In this document: in pieces, positions 20,495 through 31,400 of the stretch
How positions within the stretch are numbered: the first letter of the stretch is position 1
How the letters are laid out: every line of letters starts with the position of its first letter
Source of the DNA: Cercospora beticola
Taxonomy: Eukaryota; Ascomycota; Dothideomycetes; Mycosphaerellales; Mycosphaerellaceae
NCBI RefSeq assembly: GCF_033473495.1
Contig: NC_088938.1
Coordinates: 1,302,001 to 1,366,000 of the forward strand
DNA length: 64,000 nucleotides
Direction of reading: 5' to 3'
Position numbers and translations under genes: made by a program
The notes under the pieces: model-generated
What the model saw: the letters and a program-made list of their open reading frames with translations, nothing else
What the model was told of the DNA's origin: nothing
Databases searched by the model: none

Positions 20495-21670
20495 ATGGCC
20501 TTGACCGCCGGAGCCCGTGCGATGGTGAGGGTGGTGGTGGCACAGGGCGGAAAACCAACGAGAACCCTCTGGACGACGTCCTTCTTTGCCCAGGAAATCC
20601 AACCACGCAGCGAGCGACGCGACCGACCACGATCCCGCGACCCTCAGACCGGCCTCACTACACCAGCGCCCGAGGAGGCCACTAAGAAGAAGAGCCAGAG
20701 CCCATACTACTTCGAGGCTGGCTACGCAGGATGGGCCAAGCGACCTTCTCGACCATTTCCGCCGCCTTTCTTCTCCCCGCCCAGCGGCAGTTTCAGCGAT
20801 CCGCTGTCCACACACCACCGTTCGATGGACCGGAGACCGAAGGTCGATGGGCAGATGATCCGCGGAGTGACAAATGGAGACGATGCGATGCTCGCAAGTG
20901 AGTCGCTGATAGTCGCAAACGATGGAGTTGGAGCTTGGGCACAGCGTGAGCGAGGACATGCTCCGTTATGGAGCCGGCTCGTCGGACATTTCTGGGCTCT
21001 AGCCGCTGAGCAGGACATGTACGGACGAGAAGGCGATCCCGATCCTGTGAAATACTTGACAGAGGCGTACGAGAAGACGAAGGAAGCTCTGTCCGAGCCG
21101 AACGAATGGCATGGAACAACGACAGCAAGCGCGGCCCTGCTACATTACGCCGGAAGCGAGGGCAAGCAGCACCCAGTGCTCTACGTCACACAGCTGGGCG
21201 ATTGCAGAATCATGGTCGTACGGCCACAGAACGGAGACCCAGAGATCGTTTTCACCACGAAAGAGCAGTGGCACTACTTTGATTGCCCGAGACAGCTGGG
21301 CACCAACTCACCAGACACACCCGAAGGAAACGCAGTCCTAGACAAGGTCGACATTATGGAGAAGGACATCATACTTGCAATGAGCGATGGCGTTACGGAC
21401 AATTTGTGGGAGGAGGAGATTGCCGACTATGCAGTGGGGGCACTCCAGACGTGGAAGGAGAAGTTCGCCGACAGTACCGACGGAAGTCTGGCAGAAGCAA
21501 TGAAGTACGTCGCGCAGGAGATTGTGCTATCGGCACGTAGGATCGCCGAAGATCCGTTTGCTGCTTCGCCGTTCATGGAGAAGGCCGTAGAAGAAGGATT
21601 GGCCATTGAGGGAGGGAAGCTGGACGACATCTCCGTAGTAGCGGCCGTCTGCTCTCGCCGCAAGGGATGA
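20495..21670 (+). CDS. PTC7: PP2C-family protein phosphatase, PTC7-like
   Basis: This is an intronless frame of 391 residues. The first 40-50 residues are basic and low in acidic residues, consistent with mitochondrial import. PTC7-type PP2C motifs follow: the metal-binding VANDGVGAW near residue 141 (the family usually has ADGVG), WHGTTTASAALL, LGDCRIMV, MSDGVTDNLWEEE and the C-terminal DDISVVAAV. In yeast, Ptc7 dephosphorylates the coenzyme-Q hydroxylase Coq7 and supports ubiquinone synthesis; that function is assumed here by homology. The only notable change is Asn-Asp for Ala-Asp in the first metal motif, which keeps the metal-binding Asp. Confidence 0.88.
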   Translation: MALTAGARAMVRVVVAQGGKPTRTLWTTSFFAQEIQPRSERRDRPRSRDPQTGLTTPAPEEATKKKSQSPYYFEAGYAGWAKRPSRPFPPPFFSPPSGSFSDPLSTHHRSMDRRPKVDGQMIRGVTNGDDAMLASESLIVANDGVGAWAQRERGHAPLWSRLVGHFWALAAEQDMYGREGDPDPVKYLTEAYEKTKEALSEPNEWHGTTTASAALLHYAGSEGKQHPVLYVTQLGDCRIMVVRPQNGDPEIVFTTKEQWHYFDCPRQLGTNSPDTPEGNAVLDKVDIMEKDIILAMSDGVTDNLWEEEIADYAVGALQTWKEKFADSTDGSLAEAMKYVAQEIVLSARRIAEDPFAASPFMEKAVEEGLAIEGGKLDDISVVAAVCSRRKG

Positions 21671-22674
21671 AGGAGGGAGAAGTCCCCACGATTGACGAGC
21701 CTGACGGCCGCTGGACCGGTCGTCCATAAGATACCCATAGCTCCGAAGCATTGCCTTTTTTCGTCGCTCCCAGACAGCGACCAGCACCGAATCCTCACAG
21801 TTCCGGTGCATCAGAAGGAAGACAGCGTGCAAATATGTGCACGTCACTAACCTGGTAATAGCTGGTGTATCTGAGCCGAATGAGAGGGAGAGCATGTCAC
21901 AAGACCGTGCGTCTCCGAAGACAGCAAGGACAGCATGGCACTATGTAGGCCACTTGTCCATGCACAGCTGCACATACAGAAGCAGAACGCAGCTTCAAGA
22001 TTGTCTCGGTGTGACCTATTCACGGCTTTGTCTCCTCTTTTTTCGCCATTTCTCTGCCTCCAAACCTGCAATGATAATCTTCGCACCTGAGGACCAGCGG
22101 TACGAGCGATAGCAGAGTCGCCTGTGTGGCGTCTCTTCTCTAGCACAAAAGTTAGCTGCATCCTCAACAGAAAGATGCGAAAGGCACGTCTCTCTCTCAA
22201 GAGATAAGTGGTTTCTCAGGGCCCGAGGTTGGGTACGACGAGAAGTGTGCAGTAAGGGACTGTCAGAGATGCGACACTCTCCTGGCTCCTTCGCCTGGCA
22301 ATGTACATGCCTTGATGACTGCCGATGGCACGGAAGGGAAGTCGCGTTCGGAGTCGGCCCAGCGTGCATGCTTTTCACATGCAACTGCCCAAGTCCGTCT
22401 GTAACCAAATTCGGACCTCAGCCGGCACTTGGGAAGATCGCAAGGACCGTAGACCGTCTTGAGCATGGCATAGTGGAGCTTACGCCAGTCAGGTGGGCCA
22501 ACTGCAGCGTTCGAGCAATCATTGATCATTCTGCAGCATCAGATAACCATGTGCTGGTGGGGACACTGCAAATTGTGTGACCATTGTGTCTTTTCCCTTC
22601 CCTTCTCGCATCGCTCTTGACAGTTATGCCCGGAGTTCGTTTTCCAGCTCCATCACAACCAGAAAACGCCCTTG
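21671..22674. other. Intergenic
   Basis: One kilobase without a supportable gene. Short frames occur on both strands only. Confidence 0.5.
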
Positions 22675-23589
22675 ATGGCAAACCCGTACAAAGGAGCGAG
22701 TGGATCGTTTTGGGGGCTGTACTCTCAGGGCCGTCCACGACTATCGGAGAGCGTTCTTCAACGGATATGGGAATATCATACTAGCAACGGTGGAAGCTTC
22801 GAGGTCGTACACGAGCCTGGCGCGGGCATCGGCCTGCATACCGAACGCTTAGCTGAGAGGTTCCAACACGTTATCGTCTCGGACACGGAAAGGAGCAGTC
22901 TGGACATTGCTACAACACGGTTAAGAGGGTTAAAGAATGCCGAGTATCGTCTGGCGAGATTCGAAAATGCTGCACGACTCCCCAGAGCAGGCATCGATAT
23001 GGTCGTGGCCATCGACATGACTCACTTCACCGAGACGGACAAAATGCTTGAAGCCGTACATCGACAACTCAAGCCAGGAGGGACGTTCGCGGTGATCCTT
23101 GTCGGTCCATCGAAACTGGAAGAAGCAGCGGCGCAAAATATCTGGAAGCGTATATGGTGGAGCAATTTGGAGGCAGTGACGCAGCCCACCATTGGAGGAA
23201 AAGTCCGCGATCATTCGTGGCTGGACAGATTCGTGAATGGCCTCGACGGGATTCCTTTACCCGAGCACATGTTCGAACCAGGGGCCGTTCGCATCCACAT
23301 CAACACTGCGGGAGACTGGCACGACGAAATCATGCCGCCAGGGCTCCAATTCGACAAAGCTCCCTCACAGTCCGACCAAAGCGACCATGTGCTTCACATT
23401 GAGGAGAACGAGAACTTGCGATTCACCACGGACATCTTCGGACTCCGAGAGCAATTGGCAGCAATGTCACCAGCCGGCTTGAGTACGAAGATCGAAAAGT
23501 CCCTGGAAGAACTAGATCGTTCCTTGAACGGCCGAAAGGTGTCAGGGCACTTTCTTGTCCAATGCTTATTGGCGACAAAGCGTCGCTAG
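22675..23589 (+). CDS. SAM-dependent class I methyltransferase
   Basis: The frame encodes 304 residues from the ATG at 22675. The N-terminal YKGASGSFWGLYSQGRPRLS resembles the lead-in of Crg1/trans-aconitate-type methyltransferases. The SAM-binding motif I is VHEPGAGIGLHTERLA (the usual pattern is D-x-G-x-G-x-G; here Glu-Pro-Gly-Ala-Gly-Ile-Gly). An acidic post-I position lies in VIVSDTERSS. MVVAIDMTHF and LKPGGTFAVI form motifs II and III. The C-terminal half is typical of substrate-binding extensions. Substrate unknown; a small-molecule carboxyl methyltransferase is one possibility. Confidence 0.82.
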   Translation: MANPYKGASGSFWGLYSQGRPRLSESVLQRIWEYHTSNGGSFEVVHEPGAGIGLHTERLAERFQHVIVSDTERSSLDIATTRLRGLKNAEYRLARFENAARLPRAGIDMVVAIDMTHFTETDKMLEAVHRQLKPGGTFAVILVGPSKLEEAAAQNIWKRIWWSNLEAVTQPTIGGKVRDHSWLDRFVNGLDGIPLPEHMFEPGAVRIHINTAGDWHDEIMPPGLQFDKAPSQSDQSDHVLHIEENENLRFTTDIFGLREQLAAMSPAGLSTKIEKSLEELDRSLNGRKVSGHFLVQCLLATKRR

Positions 23590-24219
23590 TACGACTTACG
23601 GTGGATCTGGCGTTGTAAAATTCAGGCAGAAGTCCGCAAGCGTGGAGCTCAGTTCACGAACCGATCGACAACACAACAAAGTCCGGCGCCACGAGCGCGT
23701 TGATTTTTTATCGTAAATCTGTATCAGTGATCTACACCACGTGCGTAATTTATCGTTTTGATTGGTTGAAATGATGAGATAGTGTCTCTCGATGTTTGTG
23801 ATATTGTGCTGGTATAGATCGAGTACGGGACAACTCATATACCTAGCCATCTGGCCCCTCGTCAGGGTAACATCGCTTCTGAATATCGGGAGCTACGCTC
23901 TGCCGACAGTGGACTTCATTCGCATCAGCCCGAAGATCAGCCGTGGGGAGGTCTGGGTTGAATGAGGTACTGTACTCTAAGATGTCAGCCACTGAGAGAG
24001 CACAACTATCAGTATTGATGAGCGTTATTACTGTACGAGCCAGTTTACATGGAACCAAGATGGCAAGATCTCGCCGCAACTGATCTATGGCAGAAAGTAT
24101 GGAGCAAAAGATCGAAGAAGTGACGCTCAGACCAAAGTGAGAGGACGGGGAACGTAGGAGACTGGTCTATAATTATTCACTGTAGTCTATGATATGGAGT
24201 CATGTCTGCTTACATGCTA
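23590..24219. other. Intergenic, convergent
   Basis: These are the 3' flanks of the methyltransferase and dehydratase genes. AT content is a little higher around 23700-23800. No gene seen. Confidence 0.5.
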
Positions 24220-25619
24220 TCAGAATTTCGCGCCCTCGAGAATCGGCCTCGCTGCTTCAGTCCGCCACCAGCTGACACCTTCTTTGCCTGGAAACTCATA
24301 TTCCTCCATACTATCGGCCTTCATTTCTACAGAGTACCCAGGCTCCGTAGGCGTTGTGTAGTAGCCATCCTTGATGACCGATGGGTGAAGGAAGTGCTCG
24401 TGAAGGTGGTCGACGTATTCCAAAACTGACAGCTTGCCAGAGACCACGACGTAGTCAATCGTGCTCAGATGTTGAGTGTACTCCGGCAGACCGACACCAC
24501 CGGAGTGGGGGACGATTGGCACGCCGTACTTCTTTGCGATCAGAAGCACAGCTAGCACTTCGTTCACGCCTCCCATCCTGCAGGCATCGATTTGACATAC
24601 GTCAATGGCACCTTGCACAATGAGCTGCTTGAAGATGACTCGGTTTTGGCACATCTCTCCGGTTGCAACGCCGATGCCAAGGGGCTTCAATGCTTCGCGG
24701 ATAGCCTTGTGACCGAAAACATCATCTGGGCTTGTAGGCTCCTCGATGAACCACGGCTTAAATTCGGCAAGTTGTTGCATGTATTCGATAGCCTCCGGGA
24801 CCGACCACACCTGGTTCGCATCTACCATGAGGACATTGCCCTTGTCGTAGCCGATGACGTCTCTGGCAATTCGGAGTCTTTGTCGATCTTGTTCAATACT
24901 TGTCCCGACTTTGAGCTTGAAGTGCTTGTATCCTTGAGCCACAGTTTCGTGCAACAGAGCTTTCATCTTGTCCTCTCCGTATCCGAGCCAACCTGCACTA
25001 GTGGTATACGCAGGCACAGCACGATTCTGCTCTGCTTCCTTCATTCTCTGTGCCTTGCCAACTTCCAGCTTTTTCAGCATTTGTACAGCTTCCTCTGGTG
25101 TGATGGCATCTGTGATGTATCGAAAGTCGATGCACCTGACAAACTCCTCAGGCGTCATCTCTGAGACGATTCTCCAGACTGGCTTGCCCAGCTTCTTTGC
25201 CCACAGGTCCCAGATTGCGTTTACGAGCGCTCCCAATGCGAGGTGAATGACGCCTTTCTCTGGACCGATCCATCTGAGGTGGGAGTCTGAAGTGAGATAT
25301 CTCCATGTCTTGCCCCAGTCGGCCACAAGATCTTCCAACTTCTTGCCTTTTACTCGCTCTGAAAGAGCACTGATTGCCTGGCATACGATCTCGTTGCCTC
25401 GCCCAATGGTGAAGGTCATGCCTGTGAAAGATTAGTGCCCCCACTCTGTAGCTCTGCTTCAAGTTCGTGCTTACCATGCCCAGTGTATTCAGAGTCTGTA
25501 TGCAGGATGCAGTATGCCGCGGAGTAGTCTCCAGCAGCGTTCATAGCATCGCTGCCAGTTTTGTCGAGAGACGTTGGGAAACGAACATCTTTCGTGGTGA
25601 TGCTAGTAATCGTGACCAT
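24220..25619 (-). CDS. L-fuconate dehydratase-like enzyme (mandelate racemase/enolase superfamily)
   Basis: Two exons fit on the minus strand, 25619-25475 and 25421-24220, with a 53-base intron and a 448-residue product. The short first exon ([17 protein letters not shown]...DYSAAYCIL) matches the N-terminal capping domain of L-fuconate dehydratases and human ENOSF1. The second carries the barrel. It has the KxK base motif in HFKLKVG, metal ligands in [18 protein letters not shown] and ATGEMCQN, and the catalytic histidine in VPHSGGVG. The reaction expected is dehydration of an aldonic acid such as L-fuconate to a 2-keto-3-deoxy acid in sugar catabolism. Exact substrate cannot be fixed from sequence. 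Confidence 0.9.
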
Positions 25620-26425
25620 TCTGAGTGTCAGCTATCCTGTGAACGCGTAAATCTGCAAAGAAAGAGGAGAAGAAAGTTTTGGAGTGAAGTTCAAGAGTCA
25701 CTGTCACTTTGTACCGGATCATCAGGTACCGTTCTGCAGCAGGTAAGCAGCATACAAGCAATGCCGCGCCATGCGAAGCCATCGGCTCCAATTTTCGACC
25801 TCCAACAGCATTCGAGACCCCCACTAGCCCTGTGGAGGGGTCAGCCATTGGGTGTTGTCGGGAGAAAGATGCCCCAAGGAGAGGAGCAGTTGCCGACGTG
25901 AAGTCAGTTTGGGGCCACGATGAGATCAGCCTAAACAGCTCCGGTTTCGGCACTGAACAAACAACTCCTTTGGCAATTCGACCTGAGAGCTTGAACAACA
26001 CCGAACTCCACCACCATACTGGTCGTAAACTGTACTGACCGCATATCTCTGTAGGTGAAGATCGTGGGTTGATTGACAAGCCGATTCCAGTTCCCTCTCC
26101 GGAGCCAGAAAGCGTGGCGAAACGATGCGAACTTCCCAGCTTGCCAGCACCCAGTAGATTCGTTCTTCATGGCAATCACATATGCATGCTCGTGAAGATG
26201 TCCATGCTGTCGACGGTAAATTGGCTTCGATAGAAGCGCCTCACAACTTGGCGATCAAAGCAAGTATTTATGACAGAATCGATGTCGTCATGACGGAGTG
26301 ACGCCCTCAAGAGAAAGAGCAATTACAGCAGGCTTTCCAACTACCTTTAATTGGGCAGTAACTTCGTCTTCGTAAAGACCGCAGCGAGACCGCATCTCCC
26401 CAAAAACACGGATCATCAGCCCAAG
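25620..26425. other. Divergent intergenic region
   Basis: This lies between the dehydratase (minus) and the small gene at 26426 (plus) and holds both promoters. No gene seen. Confidence 0.5.
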
Positions 26426-26722
26426 ATGGCACCTCTCTACACGAAGCCAAAGTTTCTCATCGGAATCGCCAACCTTTTCGCAACCGGCGGAGCCACACTA
26501 TACCTCAAGAACAAAATCGAATACAGTTTGGAAGAGAATGAAGCCCGGTCAGACGAGATCGAGGGGACGCTAAGGGGCCATATTGGATTGATCCACGAGG
26601 CACACGACCGGATAGAGAAGAAGCTTGGAACTGCAGGCATAGGCGCGGGAGGATTAGAGAACAGGGACATCTATGATCAGAGGGGAAAGGATGAGAAGAA
26701 GGACAAGAAGGACAACAAGTAG
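26426..26722 (+). CDS. Small conserved protein, unknown function (parent of the copy at 43.2 kb)
   Basis: The protein is 98 residues and starts MAPLYTKPKFLIGIANLFAT (ATG at 26426, context CAAGATGG). The N-terminal half has a hydrophobic segment, FLIGIANLFATGGATLYL, that could be a membrane anchor. The rest is charged helix (EENEARSDEIEGTLRGHIGL...EAHDRIEKKL). It closes with a glycine turn and a very basic tail (DEKKDKKDNK). A second, partial copy of codons for the C-terminal half lies at 43176-43367 on the other strand, with nearly all differences synonymous. That is good evidence this frame is translated and under constraint. Function not recognised. Confidence 0.75.
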   Translation: MAPLYTKPKFLIGIANLFATGGATLYLKNKIEYSLEENEARSDEIEGTLRGHIGLIHEAHDRIEKKLGTAGIGAGGLENRDIYDQRGKDEKKDKKDNK

Positions 26723-27470
26723 CGCGATCTCGTTTAGTAGGCTTACTGTGCTGTTTGGCGAGCAAAGGCTGCGACACTGCGCGACGGATTTGGAGCCTCG
26801 CGTCCTGCAGTGTGGAATGTCGAGATCAGACAAGGATCCTTTGGCACCGAGTAGATCGACGGCGTGTGCACTCAGTCAAGATCAGGATCGCGCCTGTTCA
26901 CTAAGGCTGGTGAAGAATTTCAGAAAATCATCCGAGCTCTGCCGATGCCTCGCCCGGTCCAGCTTGTTGGGGGGTGCGGTTCCTAAGGATACTTGCAAGC
27001 CGTGGCTTGATTGCACGCTGCCCGCGCTTCTGCTACTTGTCCAATGTAAGTACAAAATGCGCTCCATGGGCATGAGTCGCATCTCAACGACCAATGTAGC
27101 GTACCAATGACTAGATCTCCTTTGAACTCAGGCGACGCATGGTTCTCGACTTCAGCCTGTCAGAATGCTGGCATGTTCGCAAATTCCAGCCGTATCGAAA
27201 GCCGCGCTAGTCGCAACATTCGCATAGTATCCACGTAGGCACTCTTCACCCTTCACCACGGATATCAACATTGCATTGCTCACAACAACGGCCCATGCAA
27301 AATTGGAATTGCTATGCAAAGCGAGCTGTGTTATTGCAAAATTGCAGCCGTGCAGGCTCTGCCGCCTGGGCTATTCGCACTTGTCCCCCAAGAGGATGGA
27401 TGAAGTTCACTTTATTCACTTCACCTACAGACCTCCAAAACGAAAATAAGAGCTGCAACGAGCAAAAGAA
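26723..27470. other. Intergenic
   Basis: No gene seen. This forms the left flank of a repeat-rich stretch that leads into the retrotransposon. Confidence 0.5.
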
Positions 27471-27527
27471 TCCGGGCTCAACCGGGATTCGAACCCGGGG
27501 CCTGGGGAGCGGGAACACGAGTTCCCG
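27471..27527 (-). other. tRNA-like fragment (T-arm plus possible long variable arm)
   Basis: Read on the minus strand, CCGGGTTCGAATCCCGG is a perfect T-arm with a seven-base TTCGAAT loop, followed by TTGAGCC as a would-be acceptor strand. Just before it CGGGAAC-TCGT-GTTCCCG (27510-27527) forms a seven-base hairpin, like a class II variable arm. No matching 5' acceptor (GGCTCAA) or D-arm is found nearby. I call it a tRNA-derived fragment, not a functional tRNA. Confidence 0.4.
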
Positions 27528-27665
27528 AGAGCGAACATCCGTAGGCAGAAGCGAAGCACTATTTGGTCCCGTAGCGAGGTACGAGCGGAGGGCCACCAAA
27601 TGTGCGAGCGCATGCCGGAGGGTGGAGCGGTAGGGGACGAAGTGTGGAGCTCCGACCTTCACTCA

Positions 27666-27930
27666 TAGCGGTGGGCATCGGGGGGGGGGGGGGGGGGGGG
27701 GGGGAGCTTGCGACCCTCCCCTCCATGCCCTGAGCGGCAATTCTACAGAACGCAACACTGGTAGCGGTGGGCATCGGGGGGGTTGGGGAGCTTGCGGCCC
27801 TCCCCTCTATGCCCTGAGCGGCAATTCTTCAGAGCGGAACACTGGTAGCGGTGGGCATCGGGGGGGTTTGGGAGCCTGCGACCATCCCCCCCATGCCCTG
27901 AGCGGCAATTCTATGGAACGCGACACTGGT
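27666..27930. repeat. Minisatellite, three tandem copies of about 84-96 bp
   Basis: Units begin TAGCGGTGGGCATCGGGG at 27666, 27762 and 27846. Each runs through GAGCTTGCG, CCATGCCCTGAGCGGCAATT and ends near AACACTGGT. Copies differ at a few bases. The first is longer because its G tract has expanded. Confidence 0.85.
27680..27704 (+). repeat. Poly-G tract of 25 bases
   Basis: An uninterrupted run of 25 G lies inside the first minisatellite unit. The other two units have seven G at this place. The length may vary between isolates or be affected by sequencing error. Confidence 0.85.
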
Positions 27931-28187
27931 ATTAAGCGGCAACGTCCGCGATAAGCAAGCGGAGAAGCGGAGGGAGGAATTCCGAACGTGAAATCTTCCC
28001 AATCGGGTCAAATATGAAGCCAAAGTCCGCCCTTCTCCTTCCTCCTCTAACCTAAGATACAACTGCGCTGCCCGAACGCCCTGCCGTCGATTGCCCGATC
28101 GGGAAATTGAGGTCAAACACGTGCATACAGCCAACACCTCCGGCGTACGCACAAAAGTAACATAACATAATTTATAGGATAATAAGC

Positions 28188-28192
28188 TCTCC
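28188..28192. repeat. Left target-site duplication of the copia element
   Basis: TCTCC stands directly before the 5' LTR and is repeated directly after the 3' LTR. Confidence 0.85.
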
Positions 28193-28422
28193 TATTAGAA
28201 AGTGTAGTCTAGTTAGACATTCTAAGAGACACTTTAGGGATTAGGATTAGGTAATATAGGTTATATAATACTAGGTTATATAACCTAGCTAATACCTATC
28301 TTAGGAGTAAGATATAACTTATAACTAACTAATATAATTAACTCGGTTAGTTCCTACTTATTATCTCTACTTCTACTATATTATACCTATCCGACGAGTG
28401 CCTACGAGAATATAATTTAATA
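28193..28422 (+). repeat. 5' LTR of the copia element
   Basis: The 230-bp LTR begins TATTAGAAAG and ends TTTAATA. Both termini look like RIP-altered TG...CA ends. It aligns without gaps to the 3' LTR, with about 22 differences, all transitions. In about 21 of them this copy has the T or A. Confidence 0.92.
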
Positions 28423-28437
28423 GGTTATAAGCTTAGG
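28423..28437 (+). other. Primer-binding site, initiator-tRNA internal type
   Basis: GGTTATAAGCTTAGG directly follows the 5' LTR. Allowing only RIP-type G-to-A and C-to-T changes, it is complementary to the anticodon-loop region of initiator tRNA-Met, not to a tRNA 3' end. Drosophila copia is known to be primed by such a half-tRNA. Confidence 0.6.
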
Positions 28438-31400
28438 TTTATAGAGAGGCTCTAAGTAGAAAGAGTTAGTCTTCTTATTCTTAAAGTAATATATATTATC
28501 TCTTATAGGACCTATAGTATTAACTAGATAGAGAAGTAGGAAAAGAGTATAAGAGAGACTAGAGGTATATTCTATCTATACTACTTTAAAGCTTTAGAAG
28601 ATCCTAGTTATAAGCTAGAAGTCTCTAAAAAGTAGGTAAAATAGAGAAAAGCCTAGTAAAGTATACTCTACTTTAAAAGAAAAGTATACTAAAAGAGTAT
28701 AAAAAAGAAAGGATTAGTTTTAGACTATAGTACCTAAGTAGATAAGACTAGGCCTAAGTACTAAGTACTACTAATACCTTAGAACTAGCTAGTAGTACTC
28801 TTCTAAGAAGATAGATCTTTTAGAGGTTCTCTATCTAAGAACCTAACTAACTTCTATAAGAGAGAAGAGTCCTTAAATACCTTAGCTAAAAGAGAAGAGT
28901 CTTAGTAACTAGGAAAGGCAGAAATCTAGAAGCTACTAATTAGATTAAAAGAGCTTATATTTCTAGAGTTTAGATTTATTTATTTAATTTTATAGAAATA
29001 GATTTAATAAGTAAGTTAGATAGAAGGAGAATACTAATCCTAATAAGAGAGAACTAGAGACTATAGTTTAAGCTATAGGAAAATATACTTAGAGGAAAAG
29101 AAATCTTCTAGATAATCTTAGACTTAAAGGGATTATTAGTATCTACTCTAGCTAAGTTATCTAAGGCTTTATCTAAAGCTTTATTAAGCAAAGGGAAAGG
29201 CACTACCTTTTTAGAGTTTAGCTTAAAATAGTAGAAGGATAATATAAAGGCAATCTATATTCTAATAGAAAGTCTTTATATAGATAACTAAGATAAGGTA
29301 ATAGATAAGATAAGAATATATAATATCTAGATAAAGCTATATAGGAAATATAGCAAAGTCTAATAGGTATATATAATAGCTATTATTTAAGAATTTATAA
29401 CCTTTAAGATAGAACTAGGAGATATAATTAGGAAATTATAGGTCTACTTTAGTAATCTTAGAAGGAGGATTATAGAGATTAACTAGAGGGAGTTATACTA
29501 TAAGACTCCTAATATAAGAATTAAGTATCTGCTCTTTATACTTCTAGCTAAGTATAAAAGCATAAGGTAGACTATCTAAGCTTAGAAGAACTTAGACTCT
29601 AAGGAAATCCTCTAACTCCTTAAAGTAGAGGAGTTAATATAGTATAGATATAACTCCTTAAAGTAGAGGAGTTAATATAGTATAGATACTAGTTATAAGA
29701 AATAGTAACATTTACTAAGGAAAGAGAGATCTAAAGTATAAAGCTAAAATACTATCTCTATAAAAAGGAGCATTTTAGAGATATTACTAAGTATCTATAT
29801 CTTAATAAAGCTAAGAGAACTATTAACTTAAGATAGGCTAGTAGAGTAGAGAAGAGAAGAATACTACCTAGAGAGAGTATATTTAGAAGGAGATCTTTAC
29901 TAGATAAAGAAGTATTAAAAGAAATAGTAAAGAAACTTAACTTAAAAGTCTAATCTCTTAAGAAGAGATAAACCTTAAGGAAGTTTTCTAAGAAAATATA
30001 TACTACCTAAGAAGATATAGAGCCTTCTATAGTATCTAAAGTATCTTAATCTCTATTAGAGGATAATAATATTAATAAAGTTATATACTTAACTATAGAA
30101 GCAAAGAGTAAGTATATACTATTAAGATAGCTACTTAACTCCTATACTTTATTATATATAACTAACTAAGAATTACTTTTTAGGGAACTAAAACCTCTTT
30201 AGAAGAAAAAGTAGATTAAGGTTAGAGGTAGCTATCTAATAGCTATATATATAGGAAATATAGTAATAGATAGGAAAAGAGGAAAATAGATTATTCCTAA
30301 GAATATTCTCTTTATACCTAGTCTAGAAGTAAATCTTGTTTCTTAGAACTAATTTAGCTAGTAGTATAGTATTTAACTACTAAAATTTATACTTATTTTA
30401 TTATCTAGGAAACTAGTTATCTAGATAAAACTATTAGGAGGAGTACTATTTATTAAGGAGATTAATAATATATTATAGGAGCTTATAATATTATACTTTA
30501 ATTAAAAATAAAAGAATAAAGCCTATACCTTTAAAGCCTAAGAAAAGACCTAAGAATAGTAGAAGCTTTAGTATAGGAGACTTATATATTTTAGAGAGAG
30601 TCTTCTTAGAAACCTATATAAAGTATCTAATTTAAAGGCTTAGATTCCTATTCTAAAGGAATACTAACCTTATAGAGTATATTCCTTAGTAAAGATAAAG
30701 AAATATAGAGAGAAAGAAACTAAGAGGAAACTCTAAAAGTTGTCTCTAGTTTCTATTAATATCTATAGTCCTTTGCCTATCTTAAGATTAGGATATAAAT
30801 AGTAGCTTAAAATTATTAATAACTTCTTAAGAAAGAAATAGACTTTCCTAATAAAGTCTAGAGAAGATATACTAAGTATCTTTAGAGACTAGAAGGTAAA
30901 AGCTAAGCTATAATTAGGAAATCCCTTCTAGATTATAAGGAGTAATAGAGTAAGAAAGCTTCTTACTATACTAAAGTAGTAGAAGAAGGAATATAGAATT
31001 TCCTTCTATATAACTAAAGTATATAACTCTATCTAGAATAGAGTAGTTAAGAGGTTAATCTAAACCTCTAAAGACTATATAAGAGTAATACTAGAAGATG
31101 CCTATATACCTATTAAATTCTAGCTAGAAGCTTTAGTAGCCTATATAGTTATTAGAAATTCTCTTCCTAATAGCCTAGAAATTAATAGATTTAAAGTATT
31201 TACTAAAGAAGCCTTTTTAGGTACTTAACTCTTAGTATTATACTTTAGAGTTTAGAGTTGCAAAGTAGTAGTCTATATAGATTCTAAGTTCTAGCTAGTA
31301 GAGATAAGATCGGACAAACTAATAAATAGAAGCAAAGATACTATATTTATTAGATATATTCCTAATACTACTAAAATATAGCTCTTCTAGGAGCCTAATA

